64,000 nt of DNA from Isoperla grammatica (Eukaryota > Arthropoda > Insecta > Plecoptera > Perlodidae), in the NCBI GenBank assembly GCA_945910005.1, contig OX246745.1, positions 12,135,177-12,199,176 of the forward strand. The letters are read 5' to 3'. Positions 11,940-23,162 of this stretch are shown in pieces. Numbering within the stretch: position 1 is the first letter of the stretch; each line of letters starts with the position of its first letter. The notes beneath the pieces are model-generated. The model had not been told where the DNA came from. It made no database searches and worked only from the letters and a program-made list of their open reading frames with translations. Position numbers and translations under genes: made by a program.

Positions 11940-13620
11940 AAGAAGACATAAACTGTGAAAATAGGAAAGAAAAACATGTTTATACAAGTACAATAATTTA
12001 AAACCAATATCTGTATTTTAACACAATACATATGAAATCTATCCCGTAGAAAATGTTTTAGGGTCTAAGAGATGTGTTAATAATAATTAAAGAGCTAGCG
12101 TACCTAACCTTCTTCAACAATTTCCGGTTTACTTTAATACTCTATATCTTAACCCCTGTAGGAATTACCATTAATTACTCATGCTGTTAGCATGCTTATC
12201 TGGAAATAACATGGCACATATAGGGTTAACGTGGAGTCTGCACAACTCTTGAACCACGAGATTATATTATGTGAGATTGTTGGTGGATGGACCAACAAAC
12301 TTTGTATACAGATTCTAGTTTACACATTTAATTCACGCTGTTAATTTTTTATATCAATCAATTCAGACATTTATTTGTAAAAATATTTCACTTTACCTCT
12401 TTTTGAAGGTGCATGGATGCTCTAAAACAAGACATCGTCATTTTTACAGCTGGAATAAATATGAAAACTTAGTAGTATGATGATAACTTAAATTCAACTT
12501 CATTCCACGCACGATGGTACACCTTCACTTAGCTACTAATTAATGTTTATGGATGCGAGTTACTAGTTATTATATTTTCATACGCATTTAACATATTTAA
12601 TCTCTCGCACAGTTATCTGCAGGAATAATACCAGGGATACGCCCGCTCTGTGGCCAAAACGTCAAAAACAAACATTTAAAGCAATCAATCAAATAAAAAC
12701 GATTAATAACTTCACATGCTCTGACCGAGAAACAATTAGGTACCATATGTTTGCTACGTACCGCGAAGGCCAATATAATGGATAACAGCGGGTAGGATTT
12801 TACTGTCCAGTTATTATCCTTTCGAATCAGGATTACAAGTAAACATAAAAAATCGTAATTGATAGAATTTTTTTTTGATAGTTAATTGGTCTAGCAGAAG
12901 TTTAATACAGCTCTGCTGTACTCGCTATTAATAAAATTAGGCCAAATAGAGTCTCCACATATTACGGGCACTCTACAACAGCTGTTTTCCCACTAATATA
13001 TGAGAGAAGCCTTACGTTAAAAATTAAATAATGAAAAAGGTGCGAATTTAAATTAAAACAGCTTTCCTAACACATTGGCAAGACCGTAGAATTTTGGTCA
13101 GCACAGACATGTTATTGTTTTTATAAAGTTTTTATTTGAAAGAAACGGGAAGCGAAAGTTATAAGGTATCACCAGATACCAGGTCATAAAAAGTTATCTC
13201 CCGCTTACCATTCTCATCCTCAACTAACAATGGAATCGGCACAGAACGTCCGTGTAATGTATCTGTTTCATGCACGATAAATCAACGAAAATCAAAATAT
13301 GTGTGGCGTTCTTTCATACAGTCTTCTGCTTAGGAGACTTTCAGCCTCGTTCGTCACGCCCACTATCTTAGGGGTTCTTCCAATACCAATCTACTGGCGA
13401 TAAGAGTCACTTTATATACCTTTCAAATAGATGCTACGAACTGGTGTCGTATAAAATTAATTTTGGTATTATTGGGTTCGGCTTTTTTGTCCGAATGATA
13501 CTTTTGAACAATTTCCCGACTAACATTTCAATCAGCCTCCAAATACTGGGAAGAAGTTGAAACAAACAAGCACTGTTTGTACTTTTGTCTCGGCGGTAAG
13601 TGGCTTCAGTATAGAAAAGG
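11940..13620 (-). other. Intron sequence between Ig8 and Ig9 exons, distal part
   Basis: AT-rich unique-looking intron. I see no coding or repeat signal of note. Confidence 0.6.
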
Positions 13621-14677
13621 ACTCACCGTACACCGTAAGACGCACCACCTTGCTAAGGCCTGGTCCGATGCTGTTAGCTGCTTGACACAGGAAGTAGCCA
13701 TCATGTTCCTGTTACCCGCAGGCTGCCCCTGGCTGAGAGACCCTGCATTCTACAGTAGAAGACAAGATATGACTCACCGTACACCGTAAGACGCACCACC
13801 TTGCTAAGGCCTGGTCCGATGCTGTTCGCTGCTTGACACAGGAAGTAGCCATCATGTTCCTGTTACCTGCAGGCTGCCCCTGGCTGAGAGATCCTGTAGT
13901 CTCCAGTAGAAGACAAGATATGACTCACCGTACACCGTAAGACGCACCACCTTGCTAAGGCCTGGTCCGATGCTGTTAGCTGCTTGACACAGGAAGTAGC
14001 CATCATGTTCCTGTTACCTGCAGGCTGCCCCTGGCTGAGAGATCCTGTAGTCTCCAGTATAAGACAAGATATGACTCACCGTACACCGTAAGACGCACCA
14101 CCTTGCTAAGGCCTGGTCCGATGCTGTTAGCTGCTTGACACAGGAAGTAGCCATCATGTTCCTGTTACCTGCAGGCTGCCCCTGGCTGAGAGATCCTGTA
14201 GTCTCCAGTATAAGACAAGATATGACTCACCGTACACCGTAAGACGCACCACCTTGCTAAGGCCTGGTCCGATGCTGTTAGCTGCTTGACACAGGAAGTA
14301 GCCATCATGTTCCTGTTACCTGCAGGCTGCCCCTGGCTGAGAGATCCTGTAGTCTCCAGTATAAGACAAGATATGACTCACCGTACACCGTAAGACGCAC
14401 CACCTTGCTAAGGCCTGGTCCGATGCTGTTAGCTGCTTGACACAGAAAGTAGCCATCATGTTCCTGTTACCTGCAGGCTGCCCCTGGCTGAGAGATCCTG
14501 TAGTCTCCAGTATAAGACAAGATATGACTCACCGTACACCGTAAGACGCACCACCTTGCTAAGGCCTGGTCCGATGCTGTTAGCTGCTTGACACAGGAAG
14601 TAGCCATCATGTTCCTGTTACCTGCAGGCTGCCCCTGGCTGAGAGATCCTGTAGTCTCCAGTATAAGACAAGATATG
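13621..14677 (-). repeat. Seven-copy 151-bp tandem array carrying the 3' part of the Ig8 exon and its donor
   Basis: Units begin at 13621, 13772, 13923, 14074, 14225, 14376 and 14527, exactly 151 bp apart, and run into the real exon at 14678. In the sense direction each unit holds CTGCAGGTAACAG, then the last 82 bp of the Ig8 exon (GAACATGATGG to TGTACG), then the donor GTGAGT and 56 bp of intron. Copies are nearly identical. The unit at 14376-14526 has the real exon's AAAGTAG variant. Compared with the exon, the GGTGACGCAAG stretch has become GGTAACAG, so the copies are out of frame and read into TGA. 82 and 151 are not multiples of 3. Confidence 0.95.
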
Positions 14678-14683
14678 ACTCAC

Positions 14684-14860
14684 CGTACACCGTAAGACGC
14701 ACCACCTTGCTAAGGCCTGGTCCGATGCTGTTAGCTGCTTGACACAGAAAGTAGCCATCATGTTCTTGCGTCACCCGTGGTATTAGCAGTGAACCATTAG
14801 CTAAGTGCTGTACTCTCTGGCTGTGAGACCCCAACTCTCTGTACTCTCCCGGTTCGCTGC
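14684..14860 (-). CDS. Dscam2: Dscam2-like exon: Ig8, C-terminal half
   Basis: 177 bp, phase 1 to phase 1, donor GTGAGT. Encodes GSEPGEYRELGSHSQRVQ, HLANGSLLIPRVTQEHD, then the F strand GYFLCQAANSIGPGLSKV and LTVY. This is the intact copy. The last 82 bp of the exon, its donor and 69 bp of following intron are repeated seven times downstream in a 151-bp tandem array (13621-14677). The exon itself has a TTT codon for Phe in GYFLC where most repeats have TTC. Confidence 0.92.
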
Positions 14861-15539
14861 CTGGTAGAGACAACAGAAACCAGATCAGAACGTTATTCAA
14901 TGCAAGGCCGAACAGAAAATAGGTTTTATAGTCTTTTTGATTGTTGATTGTTGTATGTTAATTGATGTTATCTATTGTTTGTACATAATATATTGACTCC
15001 TTGTTTACAACATGTATAAGCAAGTAAGTCTAACTCACAGTTAACACATTATTTCTTGAACTAAGCAGGTAATCTGAATTTAACTAATCGCATAAAAAAT
15101 AAATCTGTTGTTTTACAATCTTTTGGATCTTTTGGAACACGCTCAGGCGCAACAGGAAAAAGTTAGTTGCTCAAGTTTAGAACTGTTTTACACATCAGAC
15201 GTAAAGACCATAAATGTGTGTACCAACTGAAAATGTTACTTCAATGTCAAGTAAAATTGAAACTGCATTATAATACACGCTAGAAATTACCTGAACGCAT
15301 ACATGCCATTAAACAATTTGATAACACAGTATTTAACTCATTAACGTAGTAACGTTAAACTTATTCAATAAATAACAAATCTGACTGAATCACTAATTAA
15401 ATCAATACAAGTCAATAGACTACTTACTAACTAAATTGCTCACTCACTTACACACTTTATCACACAATAAATCAATTATTCCACCACTCAATCTTATTAC
15501 AAGTTTAGTTTTATATCTTTTAAAGATAGTCTTACGTAC
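14861..15539 (-). other. Intron within Ig8
   Basis: AT-rich. Nothing recognisable. Confidence 0.65.
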
Positions 15540-15659
15540 CAATCGCTTGTTTCCAATTGATGTTCGGTTTTGGAAACCCGTCTGCTTGGCAGTCAATTGT
15601 CAGAGAGTTACCCAGTACGGCACTTCTATCGCTAGGCTCCACTACCCAGCGCGGGGGAA
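15540..15659 (-). CDS. Dscam2: Dscam2-like exon: Ig8, N-terminal half
   Basis: 120 bp, phase 1 to phase 1, donor GTACGT. Encodes VPPRWVVEPSDRSAVLGNS through IDCQADGFPKPNINWKQAI. VPPRW..EP.D and CQADGFPKP..NWK are diagnostic for Dscam Ig8. It joins the two Ig7 exons to the rest of the gene in phase 1. Confidence 0.92.
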
Positions 15660-17190
15660 CTGAAACACCGCAGATACCGTTGTACCCTTATGGCCTACTC
15701 TTAACGACCACATTGAATCAGCTATAAGGAATATATCCAGTAGGTCCTATGCGTATGGGATGTGGGTCTATGTGAAAAGTCGATAAAGTAGTACTACTAC
15801 AACTTGAGGTGTTTTTTTATAATAGTAAAAGGATAGGCTGTAAAACGTTAGTCAAGTATTCGACCGTTGCGCTGCGCTAGTGTCACCGTGCGCAAGCTGT
15901 TCAATGGATCTGCTATAGGAGTTTCGCTACTGGATAGATTCTTATACTGTGGTTCTACGGTCATACGATTAAAGCGCAATTCGTGTGAAAGGAATATATA
16001 TATTGCCATACACTGAATTATTATTTGGTCTAAATGAAAAGGGTAAGAAATAATTTATAAAACAAAAACCATAAAACAATAATGCATTGAATACATTGAA
16101 AATAACGTTATGATATAAGATCGTTTTATCGAAACCTTCAATACAATGACTTCAAACATCTATTGTTGTACTAAATTGTAATACAAGTGTTTAAAATAAT
16201 TTGAACTGGTGGGGGATTCAAAGCCGTTGTTACATCTATGTGCAAATCCATTCATTAAGGTTTGAGTGATTTCTGGAAGTTAGTAAAACTTCACGTTAGC
16301 CAAGGTTCGAACCAAAGACTGCATATTTGAGACCAAACACACTTCCTCTGTGCGACCTGTATCGAGATAATGGCTATGAATTGTAGCCAAGCTCGTGAAA
16401 AGCAGTTAATTTCAGTCTTACTTACTTTCAACGAAGCAGTTAGCTTCCATTTGACTTGCAGAATGGAGAAAATTGAATTTCTTTAAAAATGGTAAGTTAT
16501 TCGTACAGTCCAATGACAGGGTTGCTAAATCTTTTAGTTGCCATTACTGGTTCACTTTGTCCTGGTTCTTAGCTTCACCAAGGACGATATTGATTTGCAA
16601 ATCAATAAGTCTCTTTATTAGATCATCATATCACATTGAGTTTTAACACAGACATAGACTGTGATTAATGATTAGCATTTCCAGGTTGGCTAAATCCCGT
16701 GTATTACTTGCATTTCATTGTACACTTTTTAATAACCACCAGCAACTTATTATTTTGAAAAAACCCCTAAGATCACTAAAGTAACAAACGGATACATTTA
16801 TACATTCGCAGAACATTATTGTCTAGAAAACGAAAGGTGAAAAGAGCGACCAATTAGTACTGATAAAGTATGAGCTCATAACTGTTAACTATACATTTAA
16901 TTGTTGAACTATAGCAAATAATGGCGTGCTTTACAAAAATCATGCTTCCAATAATAAATTGATATTTAGGAAACGGTACCTTCTTAAAGAGCACGTTAGT
17001 ATAATGCTGTTTGCACAATGCAACCACAAATAAATCCTCTTACCTGGTAAAAGTCCATCTTCAAACCTGGGTTTATTAAGGTATGAGGAAATTAGGTTGA
17101 GAATTAGCGGATTTACTGGTAGCACTTACCTTTTTAGGGGGGGGGGGGGGAGATATCAGTTTGAATCCTGAACCATTTACGAGGGGTGGG
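15660..17190 (-). other. Intron between Ig7b and Ig8, part next to Ig8
   Basis: Holds a G14 run at about 17137-17150 and a possible degenerate tRNA-like SINE head near 16305-16385 (AGGTTCGAACC). Otherwise nothing recognisable. Confidence 0.5.
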
Positions 17191-20100
17191 TGCGGTTGGT
17201 CAATTTGCTAATGGGAGATGGGATAATGCTCGAACTATAAAGGAATCTGGGGGTACCACCCTTGGTTGGTCAGTTTGCTAGTGGGAGACGGGATAATGCT
17301 CGAACCATAAAGGAATCTGGGGGTACCACCCGTGGTTGGTCAGTTTGCTAGTGGGAGACGGGATAATGCTCGAACCATAAAGGAATCTGGAGGTACCACC
17401 CGTGGTTGGTCAGTTTGATAATGGGAGACGGGATAATGCTCGAACCATAAAGGAGTCTGGAGGTACCTCCCGTGGTTGGTCAGTTTGCTAATGGGAGACG
17501 GGATAATGCTCTAACCATAAAGAAATCTGGGGGTACCACCCGTGGTTGGTCAGTTTGCTAATGGGAGACGGGATAATGCTCGAACCATAAAGCAATCTGG
17601 GGGTACCACCCGTGGTTGGTCAGTTTGCTAGTGGGAGACGGGATAATGCTCGAACCATAAAGGAATCTGGAGGTACCACCCGTGGTTGGTCAGTTTGCTA
17701 GTGGGAGACGGGATAATGCTCGAACCATAAAGGAATCTGGAGGTACCACCCGTGGTTGGTCAGTTTGCTAGTGGGAGACGGGATAATGCTCGAACCATAA
17801 AGGAATCTGGAGATACCACCCGTGGTTGGTCAGTTTGATAATGGGAGACGGGATAATGCTCGAACCATAAAGCAATCTGGGGGTACCACCCGTGGTTGGT
17901 CAGTTTGCTAGTGGGAGACGGGATAATGCTCGAACCATAAAGGAATCTGGAGGTACCACCCGTGGTTGGTCAGTTTGCTAGTGGGAGACGGGATAATGCT
18001 CGAACCATAAAGGAATCTGGAGGTACCACCCGTGGTTGGTCAGTTTGCTAGTGGGAGACGGGATAATGCTCGAACCATAAAGGAATCTGGAGATACCACC
18101 CGTGGTTGGTCAGTTTGATAATGGGAGACGGGATAATGCTCGAACCATAAAGCAATCTGGGGGTACCACCCGTGGTTGGTCAGTTTGCTAGTGGGAGACG
18201 GGATAATGCTCGAACCATAAAGGAATCTGGAGGTACCACCCGTGGTTGGTCAGTTTGCTAGTGGGAGACGGGATAATGCTCGAACCATAAAGGAATCTGG
18301 AGGTACCACCCGTGGTTGGTCAGTTTGCTAGTGGGAGACGGGATAATGCTCGAACCATAAAGGAATCTGGAGGTACCACCCGTGGTTGGTCAGTTTGATA
18401 ATGGGAGACGGGATAATGCTCGAACCATAAAGGAATCTGGAGGTACCACCCGTGGTTGGTCAGTTTGCTAGTGGGAGACGGGATAATGCTCGAACCATAA
18501 AGGAATCTGGAGGTACCACCCGTGGTTGGTCAGTTTGATAATGGGAGACGGGATAATGCTCGAACCATAAAGGAGTCTGGAGGTACCTCCCGTGGTTGGT
18601 CAGTTTGCTAATGGGAGACGGGATAATGCTCTAACCATAAAGAAATCTGGGGGTACCACCCGTGGTTGGTCAGTTTGCTAATGGGAGACGGGATAATGCT
18701 CGAACCATAAAGCAATCTGGGGGTACCACCCGTGGTTGGTCAGTTTGCTAGTGGGAGACGGGATAATGCTCGAACCATAAAGGAATCTGGAGGTACCACC
18801 CGTGGTTGGTCAGTTTGCTAGTGGGAGACGGGATAATGCTCGAACCATAAAGGAATCTGGAGGTACCACCCGTGGTTGGTCAGTTTGCTAGTGGGAGACG
18901 GGATAATGCTCGAACCATAAAGGAATCTGGAGATACCACCCGTGGTTGGTCAGTTTGATAATGGGAGACGGGATAATGCTCGAACCATAAAGCAATCTGG
19001 GGGTACCACCCGTGGTTGGTCAGTTTGCTAGTGGGAGACGGGATAATGCTCGAACCATAAAGGAATCTGGAGATACCACCCGTGGTTGGTCAGTTTGCTA
19101 GTGGGAGACGGGATAATGCTCGAACCATAAAGCAATCTGGGGGTACCACCCGTGGTTGGTCAGTTTGCTAGTGGGAGACGGGATAATGCTCGAACCATAA
19201 AGGAATCTGGAGGTACCACCCGTGGTTGGTCAGTTTGCTAGTGGGAGACGGGATAATGCTCGAACCATAAAGGAATCTGGAGATACCACCCGTGGTTGGT
19301 CAGTTTGATAATGGGAGACGGGATAATGCTCGAACCATAAAGCAATCTGGGGGTACCACCCGTGGTTGGTCAGTTTGCTAGTGGGAGACGGGATAATGCT
19401 CGAACCATAAAGGAATCTGGAGGTACCACCCGTGGTTGGTCAGTTTGCTAGTGGGAGACGGGATAATGCTCGAACCATAAAGGAATCTGGAGATACCACC
19501 CGTGGTTGGTCAGTTTGATAATGGGAGACGGGATAATGCTCGAACCATAAAGCAATCTGGGGGTACCACCCGTGGTTGGTCAGTTTGCTAGTGGGAGACG
19601 GGATAATGCTCGAACCATAAAGGAATCTGGAGATACCACCCGTGGTTGGTCAGTTTGCTAGTGGGAGACGGGATAATGCTCGAACCATAAAGCAATCTGG
19701 GGGTACCACCCGTGGTTGGTCAGTTTGCTAGTGGGAGACGGGATAATGCTCGAACCATAAAGGAATCTGGAGGTACCACCCGTGGTTGGTCAGTTTGCTA
19801 GTGGGAGACGGGATAATGCTCGAACCATAAAGGAATCTGGAGATACCACCCGTGGTTGGTCAGTTTGATAATGGGAGACGGGATAATGCTCGAACCATAA
19901 AGCAATCTGGGGGTACCACCCGTGGTTGGTCAGTTTGCTAGTGGGAGACGGGATAATGCTCGAACCATAAAGGAATCTGGAGATACCACCCGTGGTTGGT
20001 CAGTTTGCTAGTGGGAGACGGGATAATGCTCGAACCATAAAGCAATCTGGGGGTACCACCCGTGGTTGGTCAGTTTGCTAGTGGGAGACGGGATAATGCT

Positions 20101-20764
20101 CGAACCATAAAGGAGTCTGGAGGTACCACCCGTGGTTGATCAGTTTGCTAGTGGGAGACGGGATAATGCTCGAACCATAAAGGAATCTGGAGGTACCACC
20201 CGTGGTTGGTCAGTTTGCTAGTGGGAGACGGGATAATGCTCGAACCATAAAGGAGTCTGGAGGTACCACCCGTGGTTGGTCAGTTTGCTAGTGGGAGACG
20301 GGATAATGCTCGAACCATAAAGGAATCTGGAGGTACCACCCGTGGTTGGTCAGTTTGCTAGTGGGAGACGGGATAATGCTCGAACCATAAAGGAATCTGG
20401 AGATACCACCCGTGGTTGGTCAGTTTGATAATGGGAGACGGGATAATGCTCGAACCATAAAGGAGTCTGGAGGTACCTCCCGTGGTTGGTCAGTTTGCTA
20501 GTGGGAGACGGGATAATGCTCGAACCATAAAGGAATCTGGAGGTACCACCCGTGGTTGGTCAGTTTGCTAGTGGGAGATGGGATAATGCTCGAACCATAA
20601 AGGAATCTGGGGGTACCACCCGTGGTTGGTCAGTTTGCTAGTGGGAGATGGGATAATGCTCGAACCATAAAGGAGTCTGGAGGTACCACCCGTGGTTGGT
20701 CAGTTTGCTAGTGGGAGACGGGATAATGCTCGAACCATAAAGGAATCTGGAGGTACCACCCGTG
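17191..20764. repeat. 51-copy, 70-bp minisatellite
   Basis: A 70-bp unit (CGTGGTTGGTCAGTTTGCTA, then GTGGGAGACGGGATAATGCT, then CGAACCATAAAGGAATCTGG and AGGTACCACC) is repeated about 51 times with almost no length change. Variant sites (GCTAGTGG or GATAATGG; AGGAA, AGCAA, AGGAG or AGAAA; AGGTA, GGGTA or AGATA) show larger blocks: units 4-10 (from 17401) recur as units 20-26 (from 18521), 1120 bp later. The array ends about 60 bp past the donor of the second Ig7 exon. No spacers and no long open frame are present. Confidence 0.97.
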
Positions 20765-20825
20765 TCTTGACTCCTGAGCACCCTGTTTAAGGGCCTACGA
20801 GTATAAGCGAGTGCATATATCTTAC

Positions 20826-21116
20826 CTGTGACGGAGAGATGAGCTGTGTATTCAGCCGTACCAGCTACATTAGCTACTACACAGGTGTAGTTACCACTGT
20901 GACTGGACGTTACACTGTTAATAGTAAGGATGCTTGAGAAAGGCGCGTAGTCGCTTATATTAATGCCTGCATCGTCGGCACTGCCGAGTGTGGTGCCGTC
21001 TTTGCACCATGTTATGTTGAACGGGCGGTCCCCCTGGCTTGCCGTGCACATAAGCTGCGTGCGCATCCCTTCAGTTACCCCTTCTTCAAAATAAAAAGGA
21101 GAGAGCCGAGGGGGGA
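20826..21116 (-). CDS. Dscam2: Dscam2-like alternative Ig7 exon, second copy (Ig7b)
   Basis: 291 bp, phase 1 to phase 1, pyrimidine-rich acceptor and donor GTAAGA. Encodes VPPRLSPFYFEEGVTEG, B strand QLMCTASQGDRPF, C strand ITWCKDG, F strand SGNYTCVVANVAGTAEYTA, end LSVT. It aligns along its length with the previous exon (VPP..PF.F start, GD.P, W.KD, GNYTC) and with Dscam Ig7. Either exon, or both, keeps the frame, so mutual exclusion would have to be imposed by splicing control rather than by frame. A 70-bp minisatellite begins about 60 bp beyond its donor. Confidence 0.88.
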
Positions 21117-22829
21117 CTGAAAGATTAAAAATAAACAAAAACCCCAAAACCCATCAAAAATTGAAAAAAATACAAGGCGATGAAGGTCATTTGTCTGTCT
21201 TGGCTGCTGACCGTAGGAGGTTTGGGTTGGGGGTTCACACAAAACACAAAACTCTAGGCAAAAAGTATTCCTCGCTTTTAAGGGTTATCTACGTTGGCGT
21301 GATATAGGATATTCATTGTGTATTAAATTACACAGCATGGAAACAGAGTAATTCTTAAATCTAAAATTTCGTTGACTCGAGACTCAATAAACTGTTAATA
21401 ACAAATATTAGAATACTGAAAACATTGATTCTATGATTTGCGCTATTGAAGGAGATCTAAACGCGGTCATACTATATAGTACGATTACGTCGTTCAATGG
21501 TCTAGCTGATTAAAATTAAGCCTGATTGAAATATTGAACACGATTTAACCCGCGTTTACAAGAGTATATAAATCATTATATTTACAATAGATAACATGGA
21601 ATTAGTTTTGTAATAGCCATCAATCTCATACGCAAATAAGCCACGCTGATCATTATAGCACATCATTTCATTACATAATATCATTACAGCGTTTAGTCTA
21701 GGTTTGTTTATTTGATCATTAGAAGTACTTGTTTTAAAATGGCTAATACGTTTTTGATAATATAGCAACATTAGGATTATGTAATTTTGTATTTCTTTGT
21801 ATTGTATTGTACACTTCTTGAGTGTTTTTCAACAGAACTGTGTTTATCAAATGAGAAGATAAGTGGAGAGGGTAAAAACTCTCCTATACTTAAAATAGAT
21901 TGCAACGTATTAATTTCTTTTAATTCTATGTTTTATACGAGTGATCTTGTTGTTTATTTTGTTAAACGTCTAAAGAAGAGAATGCAGATACCCTTCTCTT
22001 ATGGGCAAGACATTAAGGCGTGCATTAAAACAAAGTTCAGGATGCTGGAAGAACGTTTCATGTTTTTCACTATCGAATCTCGTGAATCGTACGTTCTTGT
22101 TACTTCGCCATGTTTTTTTTTTTTAAATTAAAATAACAACCATGATAAACTGAAACTCTATTTATTTTCAATGTTCAGAGAAATGACTCATTTTTATATC
22201 CCAACGTTTGTGATTGACACAAGTTATGAAACATATTGGAATAATCGAACACGATTATACAAAAAAACTCTTTCTTTTGAATTTTAACTCATTTAAAAGA
22301 CTCGAGAGAGTTTTGAATGTCAGACTGAGGAGGTATAATTCAACTCACTTGCACAGGGATTAAAGTGGGGACGATCCGGTCTTGGGCAACAACGAAGACA
22401 ATGATTCCCTCCAAGACTTAATGAACATTTTAGAATCTCAAAGTAATTAAACATTAGAATCCTCGGTTATTACAATACGGTCCGCCATCTTCGTTTTCTA
22501 AGATCAAGACTGCATTAAACGCAACTGTCTGACTCCGCGACTATATTTGGTTGTGAGATACAGCGACTCATCATTCGGCTACACAACAGATGCGTGGGGG
22601 CGTTGTTTATTCTGTTTAACTTATCCGCTCTCTTGCTTTGCAATCCAGTCTTGCGCTAACTAAATCAACAAAGTTATTCAGCAGTGGTTTCTCGCAAGTG
22701 ATATATCTATACCTATCCGCAATCGTTGCCAACATGACAGCCCGTAAAGCGAGGAAGACAGGCAGGGCGACGCATGCTGTAGGTGAGGGAGGTGTAAGCG
22801 GGTAGGTTGGTAGTGTGTTGAGTACCGAC
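21117..22829 (-). other. Intron between the two alternative Ig7 exons
   Basis: About 1.7 kb, AT-rich. I see no gene. If the pair is mutually exclusive, pairing or blocking elements would be expected here or in the neighbouring introns, but I could not identify any by eye. The plus-strand open frame at 21787-22131 looks like chance. Confidence 0.55.
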
Positions 22830-22832
22830 CGT
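22821..22832 (-). promoter_or_regulatory. Weak splice donor region of the first Ig7 exon
   Basis: The phase-compatible donor reads G|GTCGGT (GT at 22829-22828), with C at +3 and G at +4, far from the GTRAGT consensus. Four bases downstream is a second GT (22825-22824, GTACTC) that would end the exon in phase 2 and break the frame into Ig8. The competing Ig7 exon has a good GTAAGA donor. This asymmetry could bear on isoform choice. Confidence 0.55.
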
Positions 22833-23162
22833 TGACTCGCAGCAGAGCAGTGTGTATCACCGTAGCAGCATCGTTACCCACTTGACAAGTGTAATTGCCG
22901 GCATGAGCGCTAGATATGCTCACGATACTAAGCGCACTTGTGAAGTCGTCGTATTGTCGGATCGTTATGTTGTTGATGTTGTTATTGTTGTAATGGTTGT
23001 TGTTGTTGTTGTTATTGTTGTTGGTTGTGAGTGCATCCATGTTGTCTTTTAGCCATGTGAAGCTAAGAGGGATGTCACCTGTTACGACCACGCATTGTAT
23101 ACTTGTGCGGTCTCCTACATTTAAATCCCGCGCGAATGTAAAGGGCGTGATTTTGGGTGGCA
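22830..23162 (-). CDS. Dscam2: Dscam2-like alternative Ig7 exon, first copy (Ig7a) with Asn-rich insert
   Basis: 333 bp, phase 1 to phase 1 if the GTCGGT donor is used. Encodes a complete Ig domain: VPPKITPFTF start, B strand TSIQCVVVTGDIPL, C strand FTWLKDN, F strand HAGNYTCQVGNDA, end TALLRVN. Between the C and E strands lies an Asn-rich stretch (15 Asn in 18 residues) read from an (AAC)n microsatellite. It makes this domain 14 residues longer than the second Ig7 exon. It has the same start phase as the next exon and the same domain type, as expected for a mutually exclusive pair. Confidence 0.85.
22968..23030. repeat. (AAC)n/(GTT)n microsatellite inside the Ig7a exon
   Basis: Plus-strand GTT repeats with ATT, GAT and AAT interruptions, read on the minus strand as AAC/AAT codons and so as poly-Asn. 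It stays in frame. Confidence 0.9.

Noticed and set aside
13621..14677. Possible set of functional alternative Ig8 exons
   Set aside because: The copies lack the first half of the exon, their lengths are not phase-compatible, and reading into them gives TGA. I keep only the poison/decoy possibility.
17191..20764. Possible CRISPR-like array
   Set aside because: The 70-bp units are contiguous with no unique spacers, and the surroundings are an animal gene. It is a minisatellite.
21787..22131. 114-codon open frame between the Ig7 exons
   Set aside because: No homology seen, low-complexity AT sequence.
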